Positions 35,952 through 44,593 of a DNA stretch of 64,000 bases are shown piece after piece. Both the position numbers and the translations under genes were made by a program. The notes beneath the pieces were generated by a model. That model was not told where the DNA came from. It saw only the letters and a program-made list of their open reading frames with translations, and ran no database searches. The DNA is from Gemmatimonadales bacterium (GTDB lineage: Bacteria; Gemmatimonadota; Gemmatimonadetes; Gemmatimonadales; GWC2-71-9). Each line of letters opens with the position of its first letter. The stretch's first letter is position 1. The stretch spans positions 1-64,000 of the forward strand of contig JACKDA010000008.1 of the NCBI GenBank assembly GCA_020633775.1. The letters are read 5' to 3'.

Positions 35952-36031
35952 GTCATTGCGAGGGCCGCAGGCCCGAAGCAATCCCGTGGCCCCGGGCGGT
36001 CATTGCGAGGGCCGCAGGCCCGAAGCAATCC
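35952..36031. repeat. Two copies of the GTCATTGCGAG...GAAGCAATCC palindrome
   Basis: Copies at 35952-35984 and 35999-36031, 47 bases apart. Each is a nested hairpin: ATTGC pairs with GCAAT at the ends, and GGGCC with GGCCC around a GCA loop. The same family appears four more times between atpE and atpB. The remaining gap to 36119 is GC-rich and shows no gene. Confidence 0.85.
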
Positions 36032-36119
36032 AGTGGCCCCGGGCCGGAGCCGAGACCGCTCCGTGCCCGGGCACCGGACTGCGTCGCCGCCTCACGGCGG
36101 CTCGCAGTGGCGCGCGCCT

Positions 36120-37085
36120 CTACCCCCGCGCCTTCTTCACCGCCTCCGTCAGCGCCGGCATCACCTCGAACAGGTCCCCGACGATGCCGTAGTCGGCCAC
36201 CTTGAAGATCGGGGCATCCTTGTCGCGGTTGATGGCGACGATCGTCTTCGCGGTGCGCATCCCGGCCAGATGCTGGATCGCGCCGGAGACGCCGATGGCG
36301 AAGTACAGCTCGGGGGCGACCGTCTTGCCGGTCTGGCCGACCTGGTGCCCGTGCCCGATCCAGCCGGCATCGACCACGGCGCGCGACGCCCCGACGGCGG
36401 CATCGCCCCCGAACACGGCCGCGAGCTCCTCGAGGAGCGCGAAGTGCTTCGGATCACCCAGCCCACGCCCGCCGGCCACCACCACGCGCGCCTCGGCGAC
36501 ATCGACCGTGGCCTGTTCCGGCGCGCGCACCTCGCGCACCGTCAGCCGCCGGGTGAACGCCGGCACCTCGACCGCGCTCATGGCACCGGCCTTCCCGGCG
36601 GCCGTGGCGGCGATCGCGCCCGGCCGCACGGCGATCACGGCGGTGCCCGCGAGGTCGACCGTCTGGATCGCCTTCCCGGCATACACCGGCCGCGTCACCC
36701 GGATGGCATCACCCTGGAGCGCGAGCCCGGTCACGTCCATGCCGCACGGCGCACCGATGCGGGCGGCGATCCGCGGGGCGAGATCCTTCCCGGTCGCGGT
36801 CGCCGCGGTGAGGATCGCGCGGTAGCCGCCGGCGAGGGCGGCCACGGTCGCGACGATGCCATCGGGACAGTACTGGGCGAAGTCGGCATGCGTCGCGGTG
36901 AGCACCCGGTCGGCACCCGCGGCACCGAGGCCGTCGAGTCCCGCCATGTCGGCGGCGCCGAAGACGATCGCGTCAACGGTGGCACCCGCGGCATCGGCGA
37001 GCTGCCGCGCCGCGGCGAGGAGTTCCGGGGCGCCCTTGCGGAGGGCGCCGTCGCGCTGCTCGAGGATCGCAAGAATCGCGGTCAT
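36120..37085 (-). CDS. etfA: Electron transfer flavoprotein alpha subunit
   Basis: 321 residues. The C-terminal FAD-binding domain carries the ETF-alpha signature: GGRGLGDPKHFALLEELA, SRAVVDAGWIGHGHQVGQTGKTV, then LYFAIGVSGAIQHLAGM and NRDKDAPIFKVADYGIVGDL. With EtfB it accepts electrons from acyl-CoA dehydrogenases and hands them to ETF-QO. etfB ends two bases upstream, and a glutaryl-CoA dehydrogenase gene precedes that, making a functional set. Confidence 0.95.
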   Translation of the reverse strand: MTAILAILEQRDGALRKGAPELLAAARQLADAAGATVDAIVFGAADMAGLDGLGAAGADRVLTATHADFAQYCPDGIVATVAALAGGYRAILTAATATGKDLAPRIAARIGAPCGMDVTGLALQGDAIRVTRPVYAGKAIQTVDLAGTAVIAVRPGAIAATAAGKAGAMSAVEVPAFTRRLTVREVRAPEQATVDVAEARVVVAGGRGLGDPKHFALLEELAAVFGGDAAVGASRAVVDAGWIGHGHQVGQTGKTVAPELYFAIGVSGAIQHLAGMRTAKTIVAINRDKDAPIFKVADYGIVGDLFEVMPALTEAVKKARG

Positions 37086-37087
37086 GA

Positions 37088-37837
37088 TCAGAGCACCTTC
37101 GCTTCGGAGGTGAGCGCCTCGATGAGGGCCGGCACGGCGGCCGCCCCCTCACCGACGATCCGGCCGGCCGGCCGCTCGGGCGGCAGCGCCAGCGACACGA
37201 TCGTCGCCTGCCCCGCCGCGGCCTCGACCGGGACCACCTCGAGCGGCTTCTTCTTCGCCGCCATGATCCCCTTGAGCCCCGGCAGCCGCGGGGTGTTGAG
37301 CCCCTTGTCGCAGGTGAGCACGGCCGGCAGCGGACAGGTCGCGACCTCGGTGCCGCCCTCGATCTCGCGCTCGACGGTCGCCGAGCCGTCGGCGACCTCC
37401 AGCGCGGTGATCGCGGTGGCGCACGGCAGCTCGAGCAGCTCGGCGACCATCGGCCCGACCTGCTGGCCGTAGTCGTCGACCGCGAGCTTGCCGAAGAGGA
37501 TCAGGTCGTACCCGCCGCCGCGCAGGTGGTCGGCGAGCACGCGCGCGGTCGCGAGTCCGTCGGCCGAGCCGGTGCCCTGCAGGTGCACGGCGCGGTCGAT
37601 CCCCATCGCCAGCGTGGTGCGGATCGTCTCCTGCACGCTGTCGTCGCCCAGGGCGATCGTGACGGTCTCCCCCGCCCCGGCCGCCTCCTTGAGCGCGATC
37701 GCGGCCTCGACCGCGAACTCGTCATAGGGATTGATGACGAACTTCACCCCGGCCGGGTCGATGGCGGTCCCGCCGCCGGCGATGGTGATCTTGGCGGTCG
37801 TGTCGGGAACACGGCGGATGCAGACGGCGATCTTCAC
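37088..37837 (-). CDS. etfB: Electron transfer flavoprotein beta subunit
   Basis: 249 residues, GTG start with AAGGAG nine bases upstream. Family signatures: IRRVPDT near the start, INPYDEFAVEAAIALKE, and LPAVLTCDKGLNTPRLPGLKGIMAAKKK (the ETF-beta recognition loop and anchor, about residues 175-205). It binds AMP and supports the FAD of the alpha subunit. Lies between etfA and the gcdH-like gene on the same strand. Confidence 0.95.
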   Translation of the reverse strand: MKIAVCIRRVPDTTAKITIAGGGTAIDPAGVKFVINPYDEFAVEAAIALKEAAGAGETVTIALGDDSVQETIRTTLAMGIDRAVHLQGTGSADGLATARVLADHLRGGGYDLILFGKLAVDDYGQQVGPMVAELLELPCATAITALEVADGSATVEREIEGGTEVATCPLPAVLTCDKGLNTPRLPGLKGIMAAKKKPLEVVPVEAAAGQATIVSLALPPERPAGRIVGEGAAAVPALIEALTSEAKVL

Positions 37838-37860
37838 GGTCAGATGGCTCCTTGCTGGCG

Positions 37861-37933
37861 AGGTGAGTCATGAGTCCTGAGACGTGGCACACCTCCGGGC
37901 GCGCCTCACGCCTCAGGACTCACCCCTCACGAC
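37861..37933. repeat. GTGAGTC-type inverted repeat next to the gcdH stop
   Basis: GAGTCCTGAG (near 37872) is inverted as CTCAGGACTC (near 37912), and flanking GAGGTGAGTCATGAG / CCTCACGACTCA extend the match. The right side begins directly at the TGA of the dehydrogenase gene. It can form a hairpin between gcdH and etfB. Confidence 0.75.
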
Positions 37934-39124
37934 TCAGTATGCCGCAATCCCGGTGATCTCCTGCCCCAGGATCAGCGAGTGCATGTCGTGGGTTCCCTCG
38001 TACGTGTACACGCTCTCGAGGTTCGCCAGGTGGCGCATCGAGTGGTACTCGATCAGGATCCCGTTGGCGCCGAGGAGGCGCCGCGCCTCGCGGGCCACCT
38101 CGCACGCCATGTTCACGTTGTTGCGCTTGGCCAGCGAGACCTGCTGCGGCGTCATCGTGCCGCGATCCTTGAGCCGGCCCAGCTGGAGCGAGAGCAGCTG
38201 CCCCTTGGTGATCTCGGTCAGCATCTCGGCGAGGCGCTCCTGCTGCAGCTGCGTCGCCGCGATCGGCCGGTCGAACATCACCCGGTTCATCGCATAGCGG
38301 CGCGCCTCGTCGTAGCACGCCATCGCCGCCCCGACCCCGCCCCAGGCGATGCCGTAGCGCGCCTGGGTCAGGCACTTCAGCGGCGACTTCATCCCGCCCG
38401 AGTGCGGCAGCAGCGCGTCCTTCGGGACATGGACATCCTGCAGGTGCAGCTCGCTCGTGTCGCTCGCGCGGAGCGAGAGCTTGCCGTGCTGGTCCTTGCC
38501 CGTGAAGCCCGGCGTGCTGGTCGGCACGATGAAGCCGCGCACGCTCTTCGGGTCGTCGATGGCGCCGGTCTTCGCCCAGACGATCGCCACCGTGGCCTGC
38601 GAGCCGTTGGTGATCCACATCTTGGTGCCATTGAGCACCCAGCCGTCGGCGGTCTCCCGCGCGGTGGTGATCATCCCGCCGGGGTTCGAGCCGAAGTCGG
38701 GCTCGGTGAGCCCGAAGCAGCCGATCTCCTCGCCGCTCGCCAGCCGCGGCAGCCAGTACTGCTTCTGCTCCTCGCTGCCGAAGGCGTGGATCGGGTACAT
38801 CACCAGCGCGCCCTGGACCGAGGCGAAGGAGCGGATGCCGCTGTCGCCCCGCTCGAGCTCCTGCATGATCAGGCCGTAGGCGACGTTGTTGAGCCCGGCG
38901 CAGCCGTACTCCTCGGGGAGGTTGGCGCCGAACAGCCCCAGCTCCGCCATCCCGGCGATCAGCTCCTTCGGGAACCGGCCCTCGATGTAGGCCGGCCCGA
39001 TCACCGGGATCAGCGCCTCGGTGACCCACTGCCGCACCGTGTCGCGGACCGCCCGCTCCTCCTCGGAGAGGAGGGAATCCATGTCGTAGAAGTCGACGCC
39101 GGTGTACTCCGACGAGCCTGCCAT
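37934..39124 (-). CDS. Glutaryl-CoA dehydrogenase-like acyl-CoA dehydrogenase
   Basis: 396 residues from the ATG at 39124 (GGAG in CCGGAGCGGG upstream). GCDH hallmarks: the arginine in DSGIRSFASVQGALVMYPIHAFGS, FGLTEPDFGSNPGGM, KCLTQARYGIAWG, and the catalytic glutamate in VYTYEGTHDMHSLILGQEITG (about residue 375). These fit dehydrogenation plus decarboxylation of glutaryl-CoA to crotonyl-CoA, though other substrates are possible. EtfB and EtfA follow on the same strand as its electron acceptor. A close paralogue lies 1 kb away. Confidence 0.9.
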   Translation of the reverse strand: MAGSSEYTGVDFYDMDSLLSEEERAVRDTVRQWVTEALIPVIGPAYIEGRFPKELIAGMAELGLFGANLPEEYGCAGLNNVAYGLIMQELERGDSGIRSFASVQGALVMYPIHAFGSEEQKQYWLPRLASGEEIGCFGLTEPDFGSNPGGMITTARETADGWVLNGTKMWITNGSQATVAIVWAKTGAIDDPKSVRGFIVPTSTPGFTGKDQHGKLSLRASDTSELHLQDVHVPKDALLPHSGGMKSPLKCLTQARYGIAWGGVGAAMACYDEARRYAMNRVMFDRPIAATQLQQERLAEMLTEITKGQLLSLQLGRLKDRGTMTPQQVSLAKRNNVNMACEVAREARRLLGANGILIEYHSMRHLANLESVYTYEGTHDMHSLILGQEITGIAAY

Positions 39125-39153
39125 GCGGTCCCGCTCCGGTTGAGGTCGGGCGG

Positions 39154-39159
39154 AACTTA
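39154..39159 (-). promoter_or_regulatory. -10 box (TAAGTT) of gcdH-etfBA
   Basis: TAAGTT on the minus strand predicts a leader of about 23 bases with a ribosome site, so this message is not leaderless. Confidence 0.45.
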
Positions 39160-39165
39160 ACAACG

Positions 39166-39199
39166 GGAGACGGGAGACGAGAGACGGGACGCGAGGCCC
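39166..39199. repeat. GGGAGACGAGAGACGGGA tract
   Basis: Short purine-rich words (GGGAGAC, GAGAGAC, GGGACGCGAGG) repeat here, resembling the GAGAAGC heptad tracts elsewhere in the window. It lies upstream of the gcdH promoter and ahead of the ompW leader. Confidence 0.5.
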
Positions 39200-39315
39200 G
39201 GGTGAATTCCGACCGAATGGGCCGGTGTTGGCGGCCGGGGTTCCGCGCGACCAACGGGACAGAAATCGTCCGGATTCCCAGTGTTCATGCGGGTTTGCGG
39301 GCGATCGCGCCGCCC

Positions 39316-39321
39316 CTATCC
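39316..39321 (+). promoter_or_regulatory. Possible -10 box (TATCCT) of ompW
   Basis: TATCCT about 42 bases before the ompW ATG would give a leader of about 36 bases, ending in the CGGAG ribosome site. Confidence 0.35.
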
Positions 39322-39362
39322 TTCGGCAGCCCCTGGGTGTTCCCCAACCTCGGAGTTGCACC

Positions 39363-39992
39363 ATGCGTCCGCTCCGTTCGACCCTGATCCTGGCCGCCCT
39401 GTGCACCACCGCCACGCCCCTCATGGCCCAGCAGGCCGACGGCCCCTGGATGCTCCGCATCCGCGGCCTGGCGCTGGAACCGGCGAACCAGTCGAGCGCC
39501 ATTCCGTCGCTCAGCGTCCCCGAGGACGCGATCACGGTGTCGTCGAAGATCTTCCCCGAGATCGACCTCTCCTACTTCTTCACCGCCAACATCGCCGCGG
39601 AGCTGGTCCTGACCTATCCGCAGCAGCATGACGTCGAACTGAGCGGCACCGCGATCGGGTCGTTCAAGCACCTGCCGCCGACCCTGATGCTCCAGTACCA
39701 CGTCCTGCCGACGGGCAGCGTGCGCCCCTACCTCGGCGCGGGCGTCAACCTCACGCTGCTGTCCGACGTGAACCTGTCCGTGCCCGGCGTCGGCGCGCTC
39801 GACCTCGAGGACTCGTCCCTCGGCGGCGCCCTGCAGGCGGGCGCCGACATTCGGATGGGCGGCGGCTACTTCCTGAACCTCGACGCGAAGAAGGTGATCA
39901 TCCGCTCAGACGTGCTCGCCGGCGACGCGGCGGTGTCGACGGTCAAGGTCGATCCGTGGCTGCTCAGCGTCGGGGTCGGCCGGAGGTTCTGA
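39363..39992 (+). CDS. ompW: OmpW-family outer-membrane protein
   Basis: 209 residues from the ATG at 39363; CGGAG lies nine bases upstream, and the longer frame lacks a signal peptide. The signal peptide ends at PLMAQ. OmpW features: an eight-stranded pattern with PEIDLSYFFTANIAAELVLTYPQQHDVELSG, LPPTLMLQYHVLP, VRPYLGAGVNLTLL and the terminal WLLSVGVGRRF aromatic signal. OmpW barrels conduct small hydrophobic molecules, which fits its place between two acyl-CoA dehydrogenase genes, though that link is only positional. Confidence 0.85.
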   Translation: MRPLRSTLILAALCTTATPLMAQQADGPWMLRIRGLALEPANQSSAIPSLSVPEDAITVSSKIFPEIDLSYFFTANIAAELVLTYPQQHDVELSGTAIGSFKHLPPTLMLQYHVLPTGSVRPYLGAGVNLTLLSDVNLSVPGVGALDLEDSSLGGALQAGADIRMGGGYFLNLDAKKVIIRSDVLAGDAAVSTVKVDPWLLSVGVGRRF

Positions 39993-39998
39993 CGGCGC

Positions 39999-40076
39999 GA
40001 GGTGTCACCCGAACCGAAGGCGAGGGGGCGGGGCCATCCGGATGGCTCCGCCCCCTCGCTGCGCTCGGGGTGACAC
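39999..40076. repeat. Long hairpin with GTCACCC ends after ompW
   Basis: Outer arms GAGGTGTCACCC and GGGTGACACACCTC pair. An inner stem of about 15 bases (GAGGGGGCGG...GCCAT with ATGGC...CCGCCCCCTC) closes on CCGG. The outer part resembles the TCATCCCGAG repeat family with ATCC changed to ACCC. Convergent with the second dehydrogenase gene, so a bidirectional terminator is plausible. Confidence 0.75.
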
Positions 40077-40082
40077 ACCTCG

Positions 40083-40140
40083 CGTCTCGCTTCTCGCTTC
40101 TCGCTTCTCGCTTCTCGCTTCTCGCTTCTCGCTTCTCGAG
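40083..40140. repeat. CTTCTCG heptad array (about seven copies)
   Basis: The heptad TTCTCGC is repeated nearly perfectly about seven times, beginning three bases after the stop of the minus-strand dehydrogenase. The complementary heptads occur at 9661-9693. Confidence 0.85.
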
Positions 40141-40142
40141 CG

Positions 40143-41360
40143 CTACCGGAACGCCGCCTCGCCCGTCAACGCCTGCCCGATGATCAGCGTGTGCATGTCG
40201 TGGGTCCCCTCGTAGGTGTACACGCTCTCGAGGTTCGCCATGTGCCGCATGCTGTGCCAGCCACCGAGGATGCCGTTGGCACCGAGGAGGCGGCGCGCCT
40301 CGCGGGCGACCTCGCACGCCATGTCGACGTTGTGGCGCTTGGCGAGCGAGATCTGCGCCGCGCTCGCACCGGGCCCGTCCTTGAGGCGGCCGAGCTGCAG
40401 GGCGAGCAGCTGGCCGTTGGTCACCTTCGTGATCATGTCGGCGAGCCGCTCCTGCTGGAGCTGCGTGGCTGCGATCGGCTTGTCGAACATGATCCGCTGC
40501 CTCGCGTACTGCAGTGCCTCGTCGAAACAGGCCATCGCGGCGCCGAGGGTGCCCCAGACGATGCCGTAGCGCGCCTGGTTGAGGCACATCAGCGGTGACT
40601 TGACCCCGCCCGACTCCGGCAGGATGGCGTCGGCCGGCAGCCGCACCTGGTCGAAGCTCATCGCGCTCGACTCCGAGACCCGGAGCGAGTGCTTGTCGTC
40701 GATCCGGTGCACCGTCACGCCGGGCAGGTCGGTCGGCACCAGGAAGCCGCGGATGCTCCGGGGATCGTCGCTGCCGTTGGTCTTCGCCCAGACCACCGCC
40801 ACGTCGGCGGAGGGGCCGTTCGAGAGCCACTTCTTGCGGCCGTGCAGCAGCCAGCCGCCGTCGGCCTCGGTGGCGTCGGTGATCATCCCGGCCGGGTTGC
40901 TGCCGTGCTCGGGCTCGGTGAGGCCGAAGCAGCCGATCACCTCGCCGCGCGCCATCTGCGGCAGCCAGTGCCGCTTCTGCGCCTCGCTGCCGAAGGCGCG
41001 GATCGGGTACATCACGAGCGAGCTCTGCACCGAGGCGAACGATCGCACCCCGCTGTCGCAGCGCTCGAGTTCCTGCATGATCAGGCCGTACATCACGCTG
41101 CTGCGCCCGGGACCGCCATACTCGACCGGCGTCGTCGGGCCGAGGAGGCCCAGCCGGCCCAGGTCGGGGACGATGTCGGCCGGGAACTCGCCGGCGAAGT
41201 AGAGCTCGCTGATCCGCGGCATCAGCCGGGCCTCGACCCACGCACGCACGTCATCGCGCAGGGCGAGTTCCTCCGCGCTGAGGAGTCCCTCGACGCCGAG
41301 GAAATCCGGCGAGGTGAAGGCGGGCAGCGGATCGGGATGCAACGGGGCGAGCGGCTTCAT
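40143..41360 (-). CDS. Second glutaryl-CoA dehydrogenase-like enzyme
   Basis: 405 residues from the ATG at 41360, overlapping the SprT-like stop (ATGA). It shares the features of the first copy: DSGVRSFASVQSSLVMYPIRAFGS, FGLTEPEHGSNPAGM, NQARYGIVWG and TYEGTHDMHTLIIGQALTG with the catalytic glutamate. Differences cluster in the N terminus and the loop KKWLSNGPSADVAVVWAKTNGS, so substrate range may differ. It is the last gene of a six-gene operon with unrelated members, unlike the first copy, which is beside etfBA. Confidence 0.88.
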   Translation of the reverse strand: MKPLAPLHPDPLPAFTSPDFLGVEGLLSAEELALRDDVRAWVEARLMPRISELYFAGEFPADIVPDLGRLGLLGPTTPVEYGGPGRSSVMYGLIMQELERCDSGVRSFASVQSSLVMYPIRAFGSEAQKRHWLPQMARGEVIGCFGLTEPEHGSNPAGMITDATEADGGWLLHGRKKWLSNGPSADVAVVWAKTNGSDDPRSIRGFLVPTDLPGVTVHRIDDKHSLRVSESSAMSFDQVRLPADAILPESGGVKSPLMCLNQARYGIVWGTLGAAMACFDEALQYARQRIMFDKPIAATQLQQERLADMITKVTNGQLLALQLGRLKDGPGASAAQISLAKRHNVDMACEVAREARRLLGANGILGGWHSMRHMANLESVYTYEGTHDMHTLIIGQALTGEAAFR

Positions 41361-42073
41361 GCAATCGTTCCGGGGCGGGAGGAAGCCGACAGCGTGTCGG
41401 CGCGGACGGTGGCGGCGGGGGGGATGCCGACGGCACGGGCCTTCTGGCGGAAGGCGCGGCCATGGTCGAGCGGCATCCCGTTCTCGCACTGCCACTGGTG
41501 CACCATCTCGTGCAGCAGGGTCTCGGTCGCGGCGCTCCAGCCGTCGCGATCGAGGTGGCGTCGCGACAGCGTGATCGCGACCGCGCGCCCATCGTGGGTC
41601 GCCTCGAACTCGCCGAGCCGGCGCTCCATCCGGGTCGAGAGCCGGACCGGGATGGTGCCGAGTCGGCCGCCGAAGTGGCGCTCGTTGAGGATCGCGTGGA
41701 GCCGTTCCAGTTGGGCGATCAGCGGCGCATGCTCGGCAGGTTCCGCCGGGCGGGCGCGACGCGGGCGCACCGGCGCGTGGCGCTCCACCGGGAAGGCGAG
41801 GAAGACCCGCCGGGCGCGGAGCCGCTCGGCGCGGGTCGCCCGTGGGGCCACGAAGCGGAGGATCGCCTGCAGCACGTGGTCCGGCGCCCAGGCGTAGCCG
41901 GCATGGAGCCGCAGGCCGCGCCCGGCATCGAACGAGAGCAGCACGGTGCGATTGCGGGTGAGGGTGACCGGCACCCCGGGGCGCAGCCCGAGCCGGCGCA
42001 ACCGATCGGGGAGCTCCTCCTCGGGACGGGCGTCGAGCGAGAGTTCGAGCTGCTGGAAGGGGGCCGCCGCCAT
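41357..42073 (-). CDS. SprT-like zinc metalloprotease-type protein
   Basis: 238 residues from the ATG at 42073. The zinc motif H-E-M-V-H lies in ETLLHEMVHQWQCENGMPLDHGRAFRQKA (about residues 188-216), with a further histidine in DHGRAF, as in SprT/Spartan-like proteins. An N-terminal region (residues 10-100) with RVFLAFPVERH is unassigned, and HFGGRLGTIPVRLSTRMERRLGEF precedes the active site. Possibly a DNA-protein crosslink or stress protease; substrate unknown. Two bases follow the phosphoesterase gene. Confidence 0.75.
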   Translation of the reverse strand: MAAAPFQQLELSLDARPEEELPDRLRRLGLRPGVPVTLTRNRTVLLSFDAGRGLRLHAGYAWAPDHVLQAILRFVAPRATRAERLRARRVFLAFPVERHAPVRPRRARPAEPAEHAPLIAQLERLHAILNERHFGGRLGTIPVRLSTRMERRLGEFEATHDGRAVAITLSRRHLDRDGWSAATETLLHEMVHQWQCENGMPLDHGRAFRQKARAVGIPPAATVRADTLSASSRPGTIA

Positions 42074-42075
42074 GG

Positions 42076-42933
42076 CTACCAGTCCCGGGCCGACTCGGTC
42101 GTGGCCAGCCGGGGCCGGGCGAAGGCCTGCGCGGCGCCGGTCGTGAACCGGCCGGCCGCCACGTCCCACACCCGGTGCTCGACCGTGATCGTCTCGGCGT
42201 CGGCCGTGATCAGGTTGCAGGCCGACGGGCGGCCGCCCCGCGTGCGCGAGGTGTGGGTCCCGCTGGTCGCGACCACCGCACCGTTGGGCAGCGCGCCGGC
42301 GCCCTCCTGGTGGTCATGGCCGCAGAGGACGAGGTCGACGCCGGTGGCCATCACCTGGCGCCAGGCGCGACGCCAGTGGGCCAGCCCCATCCGCTCGGAG
42401 ATCTCGCCGCGCAACAGGTTCTGGTGCATCACCATCACCCGGAGCAGGTCCGGCGACTCGGCCTGGAAGCGAGCCGCCACCCGCTCGGTCTCGCTCGCCG
42501 GCAGGTGACCCTTCACCGCCATGTCGTTGGGGTTGTAGGTCATCGATCCCGCCACGACGCCGTAGCTCGTCAGCGCCCCGCAGAGCACGGCGCCATCGAC
42601 CACGAGCTTGGGCGTGAGGTCCTCGCCGAAGTAGCGGCGGTACTTCTCGTACTTGGGCCCGGCGCCGACCAGGTCGAACGGCGTCGTCCACCACTGCACG
42701 TCGTGGTTGCCCGGCACGACGAGCGTGGGGGCAACCTCGCGCATCGCCTGGACGAAGAGCAGCGCGCGCTGGAACTCGCCGTGCCGGGCCCGCTGGGTCA
42801 GGTCGCCCGCGATCGCGACGACCGTGGGGCGCACCTCGCGCGCGAGCGCCTCCAGCCCGGCCACCTGGGCCAGGTCGGCGTCGCGACCGAAGTGCAGGTC
42901 GCTCATCTGCAGGATGGTGACCGGTGGGGTCAC
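42076..42933 (-). CDS. Calcineurin-like metallophosphoesterase
   Basis: 285 residues from the GTG at 42933, overlapping the DUF4139 stop (GTGA); another GTG is one codon earlier. Motifs in order: QMSDLHFG (D and H ligands, about 10-16), AGDLTQ (about 46), PGNHDV (about 78), MHQN (about 165) and LCGHDHQEG (about 205). This is the Icc/cpdA-like class, which includes cAMP and other nucleotide phosphodiesterases; the substrate is not fixed by sequence. It is coupled to DUF4139 and SprT-like genes. Confidence 0.88.
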   Translation of the reverse strand: MTPPVTILQMSDLHFGRDADLAQVAGLEALAREVRPTVVAIAGDLTQRARHGEFQRALLFVQAMREVAPTLVVPGNHDVQWWTTPFDLVGAGPKYEKYRRYFGEDLTPKLVVDGAVLCGALTSYGVVAGSMTYNPNDMAVKGHLPASETERVAARFQAESPDLLRVMVMHQNLLRGEISERMGLAHWRRAWRQVMATGVDLVLCGHDHQEGAGALPNGAVVATSGTHTSRTRGGRPSACNLITADAETITVEHRVWDVAAGRFTTGAAQAFARPRLATTESARDW

Positions 42934-44306
42934 CACACCACCCGGATCCGGTAGGTCAGCGTCGCCTCGCCGCCGGCGGGGACCCGCACCGGGAACACCG
43001 TGCGGCTCGACGAGCGGCGCACCGCCGGCACCGAGCTCGAGATCACGTTCCACTCGCCGCCGCGATCCTCGCGCACCTCGACCGTGACCGCACTGTCCTT
43101 CGCGTTCTTCAGGGTGACGCTGTAGCCGACGGTGGCGACGACCCGCGTCGGGCCGGTGGCGCGCGTCGTGGCGTACTCGGTCTGGGTCCGGCGCGCGCTC
43201 ACGTCGAACGCCGTGCCGGTCTGCACCTCGACCTGCTCGCCGGGGGCGGTGTGGCCGATGCTCCCCTGCCCGACGAGCTGCACCCGACCACCGGCGTCGG
43301 TGTCGAAGACGCTCACCGCGCCAGCCGGGAGCGGCAGGTCGCCGAACGGCGTCTTGAGCTCGTGCGGCAACCGGTAGCTCACCATCACCGGCACCTCGAC
43401 CTCGTCGGTCTCCTGCCCGATGCCGCCGTAGAACGGCAGCGAGCCGGGCACCGTGAGCCGCAGCTCGGGCACCACCGCGGCCGGCGCGAACAGCGGCACC
43501 ACGGTCTGGGTGCCCGGCGTGAAGGAGATCGCACCGGGCAGGGTGTAGAGCTTCACCTCGCCGACGTTCCCGAATTCGGCCGCCGTCGCGCCGGTGGTGA
43601 CCGATGCGTCCTCGAACCCGCGGCCGGCACGGGCCATCATCATGGGACTCGGCGCCGCCCGCCCGATATCCCCCGCCAGCAACTGCACGTTCGCGTTCTG
43701 GAGGTCGAGCGTTCCCGCGTTGACCTGCGCGGTGCCCTCGATCCGGCCCGAGGCGCCAAGGTACACGCGGTAGCCCGCCGCCCACGAGCCGCCCGGGGCG
43801 CGGTACATCACCGGCAGCACGTCGCGCGCGCGCTCGCCGACGAGGGTCACGTCGGCGATCGGCGCGAGCGGGACCAGCGATGCATCCCACATCAGGCGGC
43901 CCGGTCGCGCGAAGACCACCCCCTGCCACCGGGTCGCGCCGGCATCGACGATCTCCCAGCGCTCGGGATCGACGGCGAGGAGTCGGGCGCGCACCACGCC
44001 GCCGGCATCGCCCTGCGGGAAGGTGAACACCTGGCCGATGTTGCGACGCAGCAGCGCGTCCTCGGTGGTGGCGCCGTCGTAGCGCACCGCCGCGACCTGC
44101 ACGGTGCGGTCGAGCACCGCGAACGACGCGGGGTCGAAGATCCCGAGCACCAGCGGCTGGGTCGACGTCCCCGCGGGGAGCCGCACCGGCAGCGTGCGGC
44201 GCACGAGCGCCTGTCCGGAGCTGAAGAGGGTCACCGAGGGGGCCGCCTGCTGGGCGGCGAGCGGCGCGGCGAGCAACAGGGCGGCGAGCGACAGGTATCG
44301 GGTCAT
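42930..44306 (-). CDS. DUF4139 domain protein, secreted
   Basis: 458 residues from the ATG at 44306 (overlap ATGA). The signal peptide ends at APLAAQ. N-terminal barrel-like strands (VTLFSSGQALVRRTLPVRLPAG) are followed by the DUF4139 region from about residue 190 to the end, with YGGIGQETDEVEVPVMVSYRLPHE and LKNAKDSAVTVEVREDRGGEW as typical elements. An outer-face or periplasmic beta protein of unknown function. The neighbours, a zinc-ribbon membrane protein and a phosphoesterase, give no clear pathway. Confidence 0.8.
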   Translation of the reverse strand: MTRYLSLAALLLAAPLAAQQAAPSVTLFSSGQALVRRTLPVRLPAGTSTQPLVLGIFDPASFAVLDRTVQVAAVRYDGATTEDALLRRNIGQVFTFPQGDAGGVVRARLLAVDPERWEIVDAGATRWQGVVFARPGRLMWDASLVPLAPIADVTLVGERARDVLPVMYRAPGGSWAAGYRVYLGASGRIEGTAQVNAGTLDLQNANVQLLAGDIGRAAPSPMMMARAGRGFEDASVTTGATAAEFGNVGEVKLYTLPGAISFTPGTQTVVPLFAPAAVVPELRLTVPGSLPFYGGIGQETDEVEVPVMVSYRLPHELKTPFGDLPLPAGAVSVFDTDAGGRVQLVGQGSIGHTAPGEQVEVQTGTAFDVSARRTQTEYATTRATGPTRVVATVGYSVTLKNAKDSAVTVEVREDRGGEWNVISSSVPAVRRSSSRTVFPVRVPAGGEATLTYRIRVVW

Positions 44307-44593
44307 GGCAGCAGCTCCATGGCGAGTCGGCCCACGATGACGCGGACCAGCAGGTACGTGGCGGGAACGGCGATGATGCCGGTCCACTGTGCCGTGGGAG
44401 ACGCCGGCGGCCGGCTCAGCACCCACGCGCCGGTGGCGGCGGTCGCCACCAGCGCCGCCCGCCGGGCGATCACCGCGACGCGACGGGCCCGCTGGCGCTG
44501 GCAGTCACGGCAGCGCTCGCCGAAGTCGATCCCCTCGACGAAGCGCTCGCACGCGACGCACGGGACCTCACGCCACCCGGGCGGCGACGGCAC
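44303..44593 (-). CDS. Small zinc-ribbon membrane protein
   Basis: 96 residues from the GTG at 44593, inside the 3' end of the isocitrate dehydrogenase gene (26-base overlap). The zinc-ribbon shows as C-x2-C (PCVACERF) then C-x2-C (RCRDCQRQ). Two hydrophobic helices follow (about 42-60 and 70-90), so the ribbon probably faces the cytoplasm. No known family recognised. ATGA overlap with DUF4139 shows translational coupling, which makes this small ORF credible. Confidence 0.6.
   Translation of the reverse strand: MPSPPGWREVPCVACERFVEGIDFGERCRDCQRQRARRVAVIARRAALVATAATGAWVLSRPPASPTAQWTGIIAVPATYLLVRVIVGRLAMELLP

Noticed and set aside
37861..37933. Insertion-sequence ends around etfB/gcdH
   Set aside because: The inverted repeat has no transposase between or near it, and similar tracts occur at other gene ends, so it belongs to the repeat family.
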